NCBI GenBank assembly: GCA_900543715.1
Contig: UQSX01000099.1
Span: forward strand, 1 to 9,974
Length of the DNA: 9,974 nucleotides
Source: an uncultured Blautia sp.
Lineage (GTDB): Bacteria; Bacillota; Clostridia; Lachnospirales; Lachnospiraceae
Direction: 5' to 3'
In this document: positions 1 through 6,929 of the stretch, piece by piece
Layout: every line of letters starts with the position of its first letter
How positions within the stretch are numbered: the stretch's first letter is position 1
Notes under the pieces: model-generated
Seen by the model: the letters and a program-made list of their open reading frames with translations, nothing else
Databases searched by the model: none
Told to the model about the DNA's origin: nothing
Translations under genes and position numbers: made by a program

Positions 1-1277
1 CCATGGCAAGACAGGGCGGTATCGGCATTATTCACAAGAATATGTCTATTGAAGAACAGGCAGATGAAGTAGATAAGGTAAAACGTTCAGAGAATGGCGT
101 TATTACGGACCCATTTTTCTTATCTCCGGAACATACACTGGCAGATGCCAATGACTTGATGGCGAAGTTCCGCATTTCCGGAGTGCCTATTACAGAAGGC
201 AGGAAGCTGGTAGGTATCATCACAAACCGGGATTTAAAATTTGAAGAAGATTTTTCCAGAAAGATCAAAGAATGTATGACTTCTGAGGGGCTGGTCACTG
301 CAAAAGAGGGTGTAACTCTGGAGGAGGCAAAAAAGATCCTGGCAAAATCCAGAAAAGAAAAACTTCCTATTGTAGACGATGACTTTAATCTGAAAGGTCT
401 CATTACTATCAAAGATATTGAGAAACAGATCAAATATCCTTTGTCCGCAAAGGATGAGCAGGGCAGACTGCTCTGTGGTGCCGCAGTGGGCATAACGAAA
501 AATGTAATGGCCAGGATTGACGCGCTGGTAAATGCTCACGTGGATGTAGTGGTTGTGGACTCTGCTCACGGTCATTCCGCAAATATTCTTCGGACAGTTC
601 GTGAGATCAAGGAAAAATATCCGGATCTTCAGCTGATCGCCGGAAATGTGGCTACAGGAGAGGCTACAAAGGCCTTGATCGAAGCCGGCGTAGACGCCGT
701 AAAGGTAGGTATCGGACCCGGATCTATCTGCACTACCCGTGTGGTTGCAGGTATTGGCGTACCGCAGATCACTGCTATCATGGATTGTTACGAGGTTGCC
801 AAAGAACACGATATTCCGATCATTGCAGACGGTGGTATCAAGTATTCCGGAGATATGACCAAGGCAATCGCAGCAGGCGCAAATGTCTGCATGATGGGAA
901 GCATCTTTGCAGGATGTGATGAGAGCCCTGGAGATTTTGAGCTGTATCAGGGAAGAAAATACAAAGTATACAGAGGCATGGGTTCTATTTCAGCTATGGA
1001 AAACGGCAGCAAGGACCGCTATTTCCAGGAAGATGCCAAAAAGCTGGTTCCGGAAGGCGTGGAAGGCCGTGTGGCTTACAAAGGCCATGTGGAAGACACC
1101 GTATTCCAGCTGATCGGAGGAATCCGTTCCGGAATGGGATATTGCGGAGCAAAGGATATTGAGACGCTGAAGAGAACAGGAAAATTTGTAAAGATTTCTG
1201 CAGCGGCACTGAGAGAATCTCATCCTCATGACATTCACATTACCAAAGAGGCTCCTAACTACAGTATTGACGAATAA
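1..1277 (+). CDS. guaB: Inosine-5'-monophosphate dehydrogenase, 5' end outside the window
   Basis: Catalyses NAD-dependent oxidation of IMP to XMP, the committed step of GMP synthesis, in the cytoplasm. The reading frame is open from the window edge. The ATG at 3 is an internal Met: it begins [20 protein letters not shown], which lies about 60 residues into family members of about 485 residues, so the true start is upstream. Counting from that Met, two CBS domains span about residues 35-145. The catalytic loop [11 protein letters not shown] spans 236-246 with the nucleophilic Cys243. The IMP phosphate-binding parts follow: ADGGIK (275-280), MGSIFAG (298-304) and [10 protein letters not shown] (323-332). 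The mobile flap EGRVAYKG (354-361) carries the Arg-Tyr pair. All expected active-site elements are present and the C-terminus is intact. A strong terminator follows after about 50 bp, so this is the end of its transcript. Confidence 0.97.
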   Translation, partial: MARQGGIGIIHKNMSIEEQADEVDKVKRSENGVITDPFFLSPEHTLADANDLMAKFRISGVPITEGRKLVGIITNRDLKFEEDFSRKIKECMTSEGLVTAKEGVTLEEAKKILAKSRKEKLPIVDDDFNLKGLITIKDIEKQIKYPLSAKDEQGRLLCGAAVGITKNVMARIDALVNAHVDVVVVDSAHGHSANILRTVREIKEKYPDLQLIAGNVATGEATKALIEAGVDAVKVGIGPGSICTTRVVAGIGVPQITAIMDCYEVAKEHDIPIIADGGIKYSGDMTKAIAAGANVCMMGSIFAGCDESPGDFELYQGRKYKVYRGMGSISAMENGSKDRYFQEDAKKLVPEGVEGRVAYKGHVEDTVFQLIGGIRSGMGYCGAKDIETLKRTGKFVKISAAALRESHPHDIHITKEAPNYSIDE

Positions 1278-1326
1278 GACAAACAGAACAGACAGATTTC
1301 ATATATTTTGGCAATGAGTATAAAGC

Positions 1327-1365
1327 AGAGGGGTTGCTGTAAAACACGGCAGTCCCTCTTTTTTT
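1327..1365 (+). terminator. Intrinsic terminator of guaB
   Basis: Arms AGAGGGGTTGCTGT (1327-1340) and ACGGCAGTCCCTCT (1346-1359) form a 14-bp stem with three G-U pairs around an AAAAC loop. A seven-T tract (1359-1365) follows. The lower strand has no T tract, so it should act only on rightward transcription. Its core resembles the terminator at 2181-2215. Confidence 0.9.
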
Positions 1366-1447
1366 GTCCTATAGGAAAGCACTTTGGAATGTCCTGTAGA
1401 ATAAAAAGAGAGATTGAAAAGCAGAGCATGCACAAGAGGAAAACTCT

Positions 1448-2179
1448 ATGAAAAGACAAGAGTATAGAGAAGATTACGAGAAAAGAAGAATAGAAAGAAG
1501 AAACCGGAGGAAAAAGGAAAGACTTCGCAGAATCACGATTTTTGGAGCGGCAATCCTTACGGCCTGTCTGATCGCAGCAGGAGGAAACCGCATTGCGGCA
1601 GGTCTGGAGGAAAAACGGATCCTGGCGGCAAGGAATGAGTCCTTTGTAGGGGCACCACCTTTTGAGGTGGACTTACTGGACGTAAATGAATATTCCAGAC
1701 CGGGAATCCCTTTGGAAGAGATCAATGGGATCGTGATCCATTATACGGCAAATCCCGGGAGCACTGCCCAGAACAACCGGGATTATTTTGAGGGGCTCAA
1801 GGACAGCCACGAGACAAAGGTGAGCAGCCATTTTGTTGTGGGGATTGACGGGGAGATTGTCCAGTGTGTTCCCAGTTCAGAGATTGCCTATGCCTCTAAT
1901 TCCAGAAACAGTGATACCCTTTCTATAGAATGCTGTCATGTGGATGAGACAGGAAAATTTACAGATGCCACTTACACCTCCCTTGTCCGTCTCACCGGAT
2001 GGCTCTGCTACCGTTTCAACCTCACCAGTGAGAATGTGATACGGCATTACGATGTGACTGGAAAGATCTGTCCGAAATACTATGTAGATCATCCGGAGGC
2101 CTGGGAACAATTTAAGACTGATGTAGGGGAACAGATCAAGGCAGTAGAACGGGAAGTGCTGGCTGCAGATGATAATTAG
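1448..2179 (+). CDS. Membrane-anchored N-acetylmuramoyl-L-alanine amidase (Amidase_2/PGRP fold)
   Basis: Predicted zinc amidase that cuts the bond between N-acetylmuramic acid and L-alanine in peptidoglycan, acting outside the membrane. It has 243 residues. The first 28 are very rich in Arg, Lys and Glu (cytoplasmic). A hydrophobic segment at about 29-46 looks like an uncleaved signal anchor. The catalytic domain runs from about 90 to 225. Zinc ligands fit H98 (IVIHYT), H200 (IRHYDVTG) and C208 (GKICP). K206 has the H-x5-K-x-C spacing of the catalytic lysine in T7 lysozyme. SSHF at 126-129 is also typical of the family. The ATG at 1448 follows AGAGGA (1435-1440) by 7 nt. I see no convincing promoter in the 80 bp downstream of the guaB terminator; TAGAAT at 1397-1402 lacks a good -35. 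The role could be wall turnover, cell separation or spore-related lysis; the sequence does not decide. Confidence 0.88.
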   Translation: MKRQEYREDYEKRRIERRNRRKKERLRRITIFGAAILTACLIAAGGNRIAAGLEEKRILAARNESFVGAPPFEVDLLDVNEYSRPGIPLEEINGIVIHYTANPGSTAQNNRDYFEGLKDSHETKVSSHFVVGIDGEIVQCVPSSEIAYASNSRNSDTLSIECCHVDETGKFTDATYTSLVRLTGWLCYRFNLTSENVIRHYDVTGKICPKYYVDHPEAWEQFKTDVGEQIKAVEREVLAADDN

Positions 2180-2180
2180 A

Positions 2181-2215
2181 AAAAGAGACTGCTGTGAAAT
2201 GCGGCAGTCTCTTTT
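2181..2215. terminator. Bidirectional terminator between the amidase gene and the ABC operon
   Basis: Arms AAAAGAGACTGCTGT (2181-2195) and GCGGCAGTCTCTTTT (2201-2215) pair over 15 bp, two of them G-U, around the loop GAAAT. T runs follow on both strands. It begins two bases after the amidase stop and lies 13 bp past the permease stop, so it can serve both convergent units. Confidence 0.88.
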
Positions 2216-2228
2216 GTATGCAGAAATT

Positions 2229-3095
2229 TTAGTCAAGATTCAGTTTTTTTGTCAGAATATACCGGCTTCCCAGATAGAAGACGATAGATAAGAGCAGATA
2301 CCATGCCAGTACAAAGAGCATCTGGGCGCTTCCGCTGCCCCCCGTACTTGAAATAATCTCTCCGCTTTCCGTAGTGACGACTGTACTGATGGGGCTCAGA
2401 GGAGGGATCACAAACATTAAGATCAGCAGAATCATGGTCTGACCGATATTGATTCCAAAGAAGGAGACAAGGGACCCCAGGATTTTATGGGTTTTAAACT
2501 GGCTGCCCAGACAGATGGAAAACAGGATCAGAGAAGTAAAATAAAAGAAGTACTCAATGACCATGGAAAGTGCCAGAATAATGGCATCAAACATAGCGGC
2601 AGACCCTTCAAGCCCAAAAAGACTTGCAAAGAATGAGCGAAAGCCTTCTATAATATCTGGCATGGTATCTGGATAGCTGACTAATATAAAAATTGACAGG
2701 GCCACACATAAAAAGTCAATGGCTGACCAGGTCCAGAAGATCAGGATCTTAGACCAGAGAATTTTGTCGCAGGATACCGGCAGGGTATTGGTGAGATATC
2801 CCTCTTCCGAAAATAAGCTTTTCTGCATTCTGGCTGCCAGATATAGAATCGTGGCCAGAACGATGCCGATAATGAATACCGCATAGATCATGATATAAGC
2901 CGCCGCTCCCAGGCCGAAGATCGTGGTGGAAAGGGATACGTGAGTATCAAAGCTTTCCCCTCTTCCGGATGCTATATTTTCTGCAATGGTGATGGCAAGC
3001 CTTCCGATAATGCTGTAGGCCAGCAGTACCCCGTGAAGGACCAGAAGGATCATGGAGACAGATTTCCAGTCATATTTATATAATTTTTTCAGCAT
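2229..3095 (-). CDS. ABC-2-type transporter permease, third gene of the GntR operon
   Basis: Integral membrane protein of 288 residues, the likely membrane partner of the ATPase encoded just upstream. I see about six hydrophobic segments, at roughly residues 12-35, 57-87, 112-138, 165-195, 203-230 and 256-280. A Ser/Thr/Gly-rich extracytoplasmic loop lies before the last one. No signal peptide or enzyme motif is visible. The ATG at 3095 overlaps the end of the ATPase gene by 7 nt and follows the Shine-Dalgarno AGGGAGG (3103-3109) with 7 nt spacing, which supports both the start and translational coupling. Cassettes of a YtrA-like GntR regulator, an ATPase and a permease are often induced by wall-active antimicrobials in Firmicutes. 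That is family knowledge; the substrate here cannot be read from sequence. Confidence 0.8.
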   Translation of the reverse strand: MLKKLYKYDWKSVSMILLVLHGVLLAYSIIGRLAITIAENIASGRGESFDTHVSLSTTIFGLGAAAYIMIYAVFIIGIVLATILYLAARMQKSLFSEEGYLTNTLPVSCDKILWSKILIFWTWSAIDFLCVALSIFILVSYPDTMPDIIEGFRSFFASLFGLEGSAAMFDAIILALSMVIEYFFYFTSLILFSICLGSQFKTHKILGSLVSFFGINIGQTMILLILMFVIPPLSPISTVVTTESGEIISSTGGSGSAQMLFVLAWYLLLSIVFYLGSRYILTKKLNLD

Positions 3096-3787
3096 TTGAA
3101 TACCTCCCTGAACAGAGCGTCCACAGATTTCCCCTGATTGAAACGGATATTTTCCACACTGTCAACCATACGGATATGCCCGTTCTGAATGAAGACCACA
3201 TCATCCAGGATATTTTCTACATCAGAAATCAGATGAGTGGATATAATAATGGTAGCATTTTCGTCGTAATTCTGGATGATAGTGGAGAGGATATAATCCC
3301 TGGCAGCAGGATCTACTCCGGCAATGGGCTCATCCAGACAGTACAGCCGGGCCCGGCGGCTCATGACCAGGATAAGCTGGACTTTTTCTTTCGTGCCTTT
3401 TGACATCGTGCGGAGCCTGTCAGAAGGATTGATGTTCAGCCGCTTCAGCATGTCGTAGGCCCTGACTTTGTCAAAGTCTTCATAAAAATCCTGGAAATAA
3501 TCAATGATATCGCAGACCTTCATCCAGGAATTCAGATAAGTTCTTTCAGGAAGGTAGGAGACAAATTTTTTAGTCTCTACTCCTGGCGTAAGACCGTCTA
3601 TAAAGAGGTGTCCTTCTGTGGGAACCAGAAGACCATTTAAAAGTTTGATCAGGGTAGTTTTTCCGCTGCCGTTAGATCCCAGAAGACCAATGATCTTTCC
3701 AGGCATGAGGGAAAAGGAAATCCGGTCCAGAGCTGTCTTGTTGCCATAGCGCTTGGTAAGGTCTTTACATTCTAAAATAGGGTTCAT
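3089..3787 (-). CDS. ABC transporter ATP-binding protein (YtrB-like)
   Basis: Cytoplasmic ATPase of 232 residues that should power the adjacent permease. Visible motifs: Walker A GSNGSGKT (37-44); a Q-loop region reading SYLPERTYL (77-85), with Glu81 where Gln is usual; a divergent signature MSKGTKEK (128-135) instead of LSGGQ; Walker B RLYCLDEP (147-154); D-loop AGVDPAAR (156-163); and the switch His in STH (His185). All catalytic residues needed for hydrolysis are present. The divergent signature fits the subfamily tied to GntR regulators. The ATG at 3787 overlaps the regulator's TGA as ATGA (3784-3787), so the two genes are translationally coupled. Export of a peptide or antibiotic, or a sensing role, are both possible; the direction of transport is not determined. 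Confidence 0.92.
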   Translation of the reverse strand: MNPILECKDLTKRYGNKTALDRISFSLMPGKIIGLLGSNGSGKTTLIKLLNGLLVPTEGHLFIDGLTPGVETKKFVSYLPERTYLNSWMKVCDIIDYFQDFYEDFDKVRAYDMLKRLNINPSDRLRTMSKGTKEKVQLILVMSRRARLYCLDEPIAGVDPAARDYILSTIIQNYDENATIIISTHLISDVENILDDVVFIQNGHIRMVDSVENIRFNQGKSVDALFREVFKC

Positions 3788-4155
3788 GACTGCTCCTCCT
3801 TGTCAATGTTTTCAATAAGCCGTATGGTGGCCTGCTTTGTAAATCCGATATATTCCATTTTTTTCAGGAATTCTTTTACCTGCTCTGAGGCAATGGCATT
3901 TTTCATCTGTTCTATCATAGCTAAATCCTCCGTAATAAAGCGGCCGCTGGTCCGCTGACTGTAAAGAAGTCCTGTTCGCTCCAACTCGGACAAAGATTTC
4001 TGCATGGTGTTGGGATTTACTCCCGCCTCCTGGGCAAGTTCCCGGACAGAGGGGAGCTTGCTTCCGGGAGGATATGTGCCGGAGATAATGTCCATAGTGA
4101 TCCGCTCCATGATCTGGGGATAGATGGGGCGGTTTGAGTCCAGATTCCAAGACAT
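3784..4155 (-). CDS. GntR-family transcriptional regulator, YtrA subfamily
   Basis: Predicted DNA-binding repressor of 123 residues that heads and probably controls its own ABC operon. The winged helix-turn-helix occupies residues 10-75. Its recognition segment is typical of GntR proteins: PSVRELAQEAGVNPNTMQ (35-52). The remaining 45 or so residues form a short helical tail with no ligand-binding domain of FadR or HutC size, which is the YtrA pattern. I chose the ATG at 4155 because AAGGAGG (4166-4172) stands 10 nt upstream. An in-frame ATG at 4203 would add 16 residues (MPEHHNSQAEKGGAAH) encoded across that ribosome site. Its promoter and a 34-bp palindrome lie about 90-145 bp upstream, as expected for autoregulation. 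The effector is unknown. Confidence 0.9.
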   Translation of the reverse strand: MSWNLDSNRPIYPQIMERITMDIISGTYPPGSKLPSVRELAQEAGVNPNTMQKSLSELERTGLLYSQRTSGRFITEDLAMIEQMKNAIASEQVKEFLKKMEYIGFTKQATIRLIENIDKEEQS

Positions 4156-4226
4156 GTGTGCAGCACCTCCTTTTTCTGCTTGGCTGTTGTGATGCTCCGG
4201 CATCTTCCTGGAGCCGTGAGCTAAGG

Positions 4227-4242
4227 TTTAAGTTTACTTAAA
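4227..4242. repeat. 16-bp perfect palindrome in the GntR operon leader
   Basis: TTTAAGT, a TT centre and ACTTAAA (4227-4242). It lies two bases from the larger 34-bp palindrome, inside the predicted 5' untranslated region of the minus-strand operon. It could be a second protein site or a weak RNA hairpin. Being AT-rich and short, it may also be chance. Confidence 0.4.
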
Positions 4243-4244
4243 AT

Positions 4245-4278
4245 GTATTATTGTACTAATTGATTAATACAATAATAC
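4245..4278. promoter_or_regulatory. 34-bp palindrome, likely operator of the GntR regulator
   Basis: Outer arms GTATTATTGTA (4245-4255) and TACAATAATAC (4268-4278) are exact inverted copies. Between them, TAAT and ATTA continue the symmetry around a TG centre, leaving one C/A mismatch on each side. The minus-strand -10 hexamer lies within the right arm. The palindrome centre (4261-4262) falls about 10 bp beyond that hexamer, near the predicted start of transcription. A repressor bound here would block RNA polymerase. Binding by the adjacent regulator is inferred from position. Confidence 0.72.
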
Positions 4279-4300
4279 GCGAACGATAAGAATTTGTCAA
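4272..4300 (-). promoter_or_regulatory. Promoter of the gntR-ABC operon
   Basis: On the minus strand a perfect -35 TTGACA (4295-4300) is followed after 17 nt by the -10 TATTAT (4272-4277), five of six bases matching consensus. Transcription should begin near 4265, giving a leader of about 110 nt before the regulator's ATG. The -10 sits inside the 34-bp palindrome. Confidence 0.8.
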
Positions 4301-4354
4301 TAAAAATTTTAGAAAAACTTTTCGGAGAATTAAAAATTCACTGGGAAATAGGCA

Positions 4355-4382
4355 TTGCATTTCAAAGAATGTATGCTACAAT
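4355..4382 (+). promoter_or_regulatory. Promoter of the nitroreductase-family gene
   Basis: -35 TTGCAT (4355-4360), a 16-nt spacer ending in TGC (an extended -10), and -10 TACAAT (4377-4382). The predicted start is about 20 nt before the ribosome site. The TTG at 4355 belongs to this promoter and is not a start codon. Confidence 0.68.
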
Positions 4383-4411
4383 ATTGTTACACGGAGAATA
4401 AGGGTGATAAT

Positions 4412-5176
4412 ATGAATTTATACGAAGCGATTTTTCTGAGAAAATCTGTACGGAACTATGAAATGGAGCCGGTAAGTCAAGAAATCCTCCAGGAATTAAG
4501 GGAGTTTTATGGAGAGATCGAGGGACTGAATCCGGGGATCCATACAGAGATTTCTATTATAGATAATACTAAGGGTAAAAACAGGATGATGCATATACTG
4601 GGAGTGAAGGCCCCTTATTATCTGGCCTTCTATTCCGAAGAGAAAGATCTGACCCAGATGAACGCAGGATATATCATGGAGCAGCTTGCCCTCTTCTTAT
4701 GCACCAAAGGTCTGGGAACCTGCTTCCTGGGAGGGGTAAAACCCAGGATGGGCAATAACCGCAGAGGCAATCTGAAATTTATCATTATGCTGGCCTTTGG
4801 GAAAAGTAAGGGGAGCTATACCAGAAAGGCTGTAGACGCTAAGAGGATGGATCTGAAGGAACTCTGCGTCTATAAAGAAGTTCCCAGGCAATGGATGAAA
4901 CAGCTTTTAGAAGCAGCCAGACTGGCTCCATCTAGTATGAACAGTCAGCCATGGAGATTTGTGGTATATGACAACAGAATCCATGTGTTTGCCAAAAAAC
5001 ATAATATGAATCATCTTGGAAAATTTGAAGAACTGAATTTTGGCATTATGTTTTCCCATCTGATGGTGGTGGCAGAAGAGCTGTGGCTGGATGTAGATCT
5101 GATCCGCTTGGAAGACATCACTCATAAAAATTTCCCGAACAATCAGTATGTATTAAGTGCGATTCTGAGAACCTGA
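4412..5176 (+). CDS. Nitroreductase-family flavoprotein (TM1586-type)
   Basis: Predicted FMN-dependent oxidoreductase of 254 residues, cytoplasmic, substrate unknown. The N-terminal RKSVRNY (10-16) matches the flavin phosphate-binding start of nitroreductases. A central helix, GYIMEQLALFLCTKGLGTCFLGG (86-108), and the later ARLAPSSMNSQPWRF (169-183) are also characteristic. The second of these resembles the N-terminal half of a classical nitroreductase, so the chain looks rearranged in the way of the putative TM nitroreductase family. I start it at the ATG at 4412, preceded by AAGGGTG (4400-4406) 5 nt away. A TTG 19 codons upstream falls in the promoter. It is a single-gene unit with its own promoter, and a two-way terminator lies just beyond its stop. 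The actual electron acceptor cannot be read from the sequence. Confidence 0.82.
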   Translation: MNLYEAIFLRKSVRNYEMEPVSQEILQELREFYGEIEGLNPGIHTEISIIDNTKGKNRMMHILGVKAPYYLAFYSEEKDLTQMNAGYIMEQLALFLCTKGLGTCFLGGVKPRMGNNRRGNLKFIIMLAFGKSKGSYTRKAVDAKRMDLKELCVYKEVPRQWMKQLLEAARLAPSSMNSQPWRFVVYDNRIHVFAKKHNMNHLGKFEELNFGIMFSHLMVVAEELWLDVDLIRLEDITHKNFPNNQYVLSAILRT

Positions 5177-5187
5177 GAAGAAAATAG

Positions 5188-5235
5188 AAAACCCCTGAAA
5201 AGCAAGACACAGATCTTCGCTTTTCAGGGGTTTTT
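5188..5235. terminator. Bidirectional terminator between the nitroreductase and M20 genes
   Basis: Arms AAAACCCCTGAAAAGC (5188-5203) and GCTTTTCAGGGGTTTT (5219-5234) are exact complements over 16 bp. An inner AAGA/TCTT pairing shortens the loop. A T tract follows on the right and, on the lower strand, on the left. It lies between two convergent stops (5176 and 5260). Confidence 0.92.
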
Positions 5236-5259
5236 ACTCTATAGGGAGGGATGAACACG

Positions 5260-6573
5260 TTATGAGATGTTTTTTGCTTTCCAAAAGGCTTCCTGTACCT
5301 GAGACAGGAGGCGGGGATCGGAAAGCAGTTCTAAAGCGCAGGAAGAGAGAATCTTTCCTGCGGCAAACATTCCTTTCTTGGCGGCGGAAGACTTTCCCTG
5401 AGCGGTTACCATCCAGTGATGGAGAGGCGAACCATTAGCATAGCAGCAGACCATGAAGGCGGTACAGGGAAGGATCTGGCTTACATTTCCCACGTCTGTG
5501 GAAATGCCGGTTTTCCTGGTGGGGGAAAGATCAGGAATATCGTTAAATGCTTTGTCTGTATCCGGCAGATTTCCATAAGAAAGAAAATTTTTGGCATAGG
5601 CCTCTTCATCGAAGGAGTGGGAAGGGGTATAGAGGCTTAGATATTTCAGGACCAGCTGATCTAAAACAGGATTTGGCAGAAGACTGTCATAAATACAGGC
5701 AGTTTCAATATCTACAGAAGTGCCGGTCATCAGAGCTGCTCCCCGGGCTACATCATCGACTCTTTGTCTCAGTAACCGGGCGTCTTCACTTTTAGGGGCC
5801 CGGATGGCATAGAAGAGCTGGGCTCTGGCCGGGATAATATTAGGCGCAGTTCCGCCGGCATCCGTATAAGCATAATGGATTCTGGCTTCGTCGATCATGT
5901 GCTCCCGAAGATAGTTGACTCCTATATTCATCAGCTCACAGGCGTCCAGAGCGCTCCGCCCCAGATGGGGAGACTGGGAGGCATGAGCGCTGGTACCGTG
6001 AAAGGTGTAGTAAACCCGATGATTTGCCAGGGATTGGTTGAAAATCCCGGACTTGTAATGCGGATGCCAGGAAAAAGCCACATCCACATTTTTAAAGAAG
6101 CCTTCTTCAATCATGAATGCTTTGCCGGCTGCATTTTCCTCGGCAGGACATCCGAGGTATAGGATGGTGCCGGCAAGCTTTTTCTGCTCCATAATATCTT
6201 TCAGGAAAAGAACCCCTGCCAGGACTCCGCAGCCCAGAAGATTGTGTCCGCAGCCGTGTCCTGCCAAAGCGGACAAAGGAGCGGGGGCAGACACATCTGC
6301 TTCCTGAGACAAGCCCCCAAGAGCGTCATATTCGCCCAGAAAGCCGATCACTGGTCTGCCATGTCCCCAACAGGCAGTAAAGGCAGTAGGAAGCTTTGGA
6401 GAAGGGACTGACACGGAAAATCCCTGTTCTTCCAAAATCGATTTTAACAGACTGCTGGAGCGGTACTCCTGGAATGCGGTCTCTGCATATTCCCAGATAG
6501 AATCCGCAGCAGAGTCAATAAGAGATTTATATTTATTAACAAGAAAATCATAGTCTATTTTTGAAATGTTCAT
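5260..6573 (-). CDS. M20-family metallo-amidohydrolase (AbgB/amidohydrolase type)
   Basis: Predicted cytoplasmic metal-dependent hydrolase of N-acyl or aminoacyl amide bonds, 437 residues, full length for the family. Metal-site elements are visible: GHGCGHN (105-111, Cys108 and His110), the Glu pair PAEEN (143-147), WHPH (169-172) and a late HHW (385-387). STDVGNVS (358-365) matches the motif seen in AbgB-like proteins. The small dimerisation domain lies between about 185 and 300 (HGTSAHASQSPHLGRSALDA at 192-211). The start is the ATG at 6573, served by AAAAGGAGG (6585-6593). An in-frame ATG at 6624 would include this ribosome site and is rejected. It stands alone between a tRNA gene and a terminator. 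Candidate substrates include p-aminobenzoyl-glutamate and other N-acyl amino acids or dipeptides; the sequence does not decide. Confidence 0.88.
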   Translation of the reverse strand: MNISKIDYDFLVNKYKSLIDSAADSIWEYAETAFQEYRSSSLLKSILEEQGFSVSVPSPKLPTAFTACWGHGRPVIGFLGEYDALGGLSQEADVSAPAPLSALAGHGCGHNLLGCGVLAGVLFLKDIMEQKKLAGTILYLGCPAEENAAGKAFMIEEGFFKNVDVAFSWHPHYKSGIFNQSLANHRVYYTFHGTSAHASQSPHLGRSALDACELMNIGVNYLREHMIDEARIHYAYTDAGGTAPNIIPARAQLFYAIRAPKSEDARLLRQRVDDVARGAALMTGTSVDIETACIYDSLLPNPVLDQLVLKYLSLYTPSHSFDEEAYAKNFLSYGNLPDTDKAFNDIPDLSPTRKTGISTDVGNVSQILPCTAFMVCCYANGSPLHHWMVTAQGKSSAAKKGMFAAGKILSSCALELLSDPRLLSQVQEAFWKAKNIS

Positions 6574-6612
6574 TCTAAAAGGAACCTCCTTTTCGGGTAT
6601 ACTGTGATTATT

Positions 6613-6621
6613 ATCATAACA
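6613..6621 (-). promoter_or_regulatory. Possible extended -10 promoter of the M20 gene
   Basis: On the minus strand TGT TATGAT (hexamer 6613-6618 with TGn at 6619-6621) gives an extended -10 about 20 nt before the Shine-Dalgarno. No good -35 stands 16-18 nt upstream, so this is tentative. The rest of the stretch from 6625 to 6748 holds nothing I can support. Confidence 0.35.
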
Positions 6622-6748
6622 CATATAGGGAAAAGAGATGAGACTATTTTTGAAATATTATGGGAGGTTATAATTAAACAATGTTTTTTAAGACAGGATT
6701 TCCGTGAAGTGGGAGAAAAGAACCAGAGGAAATTTTGGGCATGAAAAA

Positions 6749-6821
6749 AGCGCGAGACGGGACTCGAACCCGCGGCCTCGACCTTGGCAAGGTCGCGCTC
6801 CACCAACTGAGCCACTCGCGC
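6749..6821 (-). tRNA. tRNA-Gly, anticodon GCC
   Basis: Reads glycine codons GGC and GGU. Read on the minus strand, the 73-nt sequence has a perfect 7-bp acceptor stem (GCGCGAG with CTCGCGC), a D arm with GGCTCAGTTGGT, an anticodon stem CGACC/GGTCG closing the loop TTGCCAA, a TTCGAGT T loop on a GCGGG/CCCGT stem, and discriminator U, as usual for tRNA-Gly. The anticodon is at 6786-6788. CCA is not encoded and must be added. A run of T immediately follows the 3' end and may help termination. It has its own promoter. Confidence 0.97.
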
Positions 6822-6826
6822 ATTTT

Positions 6827-6849
6827 ACCTGTGCTTCGTAAGCACAGGT
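6827..6849 (-). repeat. 10-bp perfect hairpin just upstream of tRNA-Gly
   Basis: ACCTGTGCTT (6827-6836), a 3-nt loop and AAGCACAGGT (6840-6849) are exact inverted copies. They lie between the tRNA -10 hexamer and the tRNA 5' end. If transcription begins near 6845, only the inner part (about 6 bp) would be in the precursor leader. It lacks a T tract, so it is not a standard terminator. Confidence 0.6.
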
Positions 6850-6852
6850 AAT

Positions 6853-6881
6853 AATATACTATATCAGAAATGTTTTGTCAA
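6853..6881 (-). promoter_or_regulatory. Promoter of tRNA-Gly
   Basis: On the minus strand: perfect -35 TTGACA (6876-6881), a 17-nt spacer, and -10 TATATT (6853-6858), five of six matching. The predicted start is near 6845, giving a short leader of about 25 nt before the tRNA. Confidence 0.87.
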
Positions 6882-6899
6882 TATTTTTTTGGGAAAATT

Positions 6900-6920
6900 A
6901 TTGGTATATTTTTAACCAAT
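6900..6920 (-). terminator. Weak candidate terminator of the ktrBA operon
   Basis: ATTGGT (6900-6905) and ACCAAT (6915-6920) form a 6-bp AT-rich stem 9 bp past the ktrA stop. On the minus strand AATTTT follows. It is weak, so some read-through into the tRNA gene is possible. Confidence 0.35.
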
Positions 6921-6929
6921 CTTTTCGGA

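Noticed and set aside
234..809. Long antisense frame inside guaB
   Set aside because: It is a shadow of a strongly conserved gene, with no ribosome site and no recognisable domain.
1365..1402. Palindrome TCCTATAGGA (1367-1376) and repeated TGTCCTRTAG upstream of the amidase gene
   Set aside because: Short, with no fitting -35/-10 pair; noted but not enough to call an operator or promoter.
4156..4203. Upstream ATG at 4203 for the GntR regulator
   Set aside because: The extra 16 residues are encoded over the AAGGAGG that serves the ATG at 4155, and they do not resemble the family.
4355..4411. TTG start at 4355 for the nitroreductase-family protein
   Set aside because: The TTG is part of the -35 element, and the ATG at 4412 has its own ribosome site and begins the conserved domain.
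6574..6624. Longer M20 protein starting at 6624
   Set aside because: The extension is encoded across the Shine-Dalgarno AAAAGGAGG and the likely promoter region.
6570..6815. Minus-strand open frame running through the tRNA-Gly gene
   Set aside because: It translates the tRNA itself and the adjacent intergenic DNA; a protein there is not credible.
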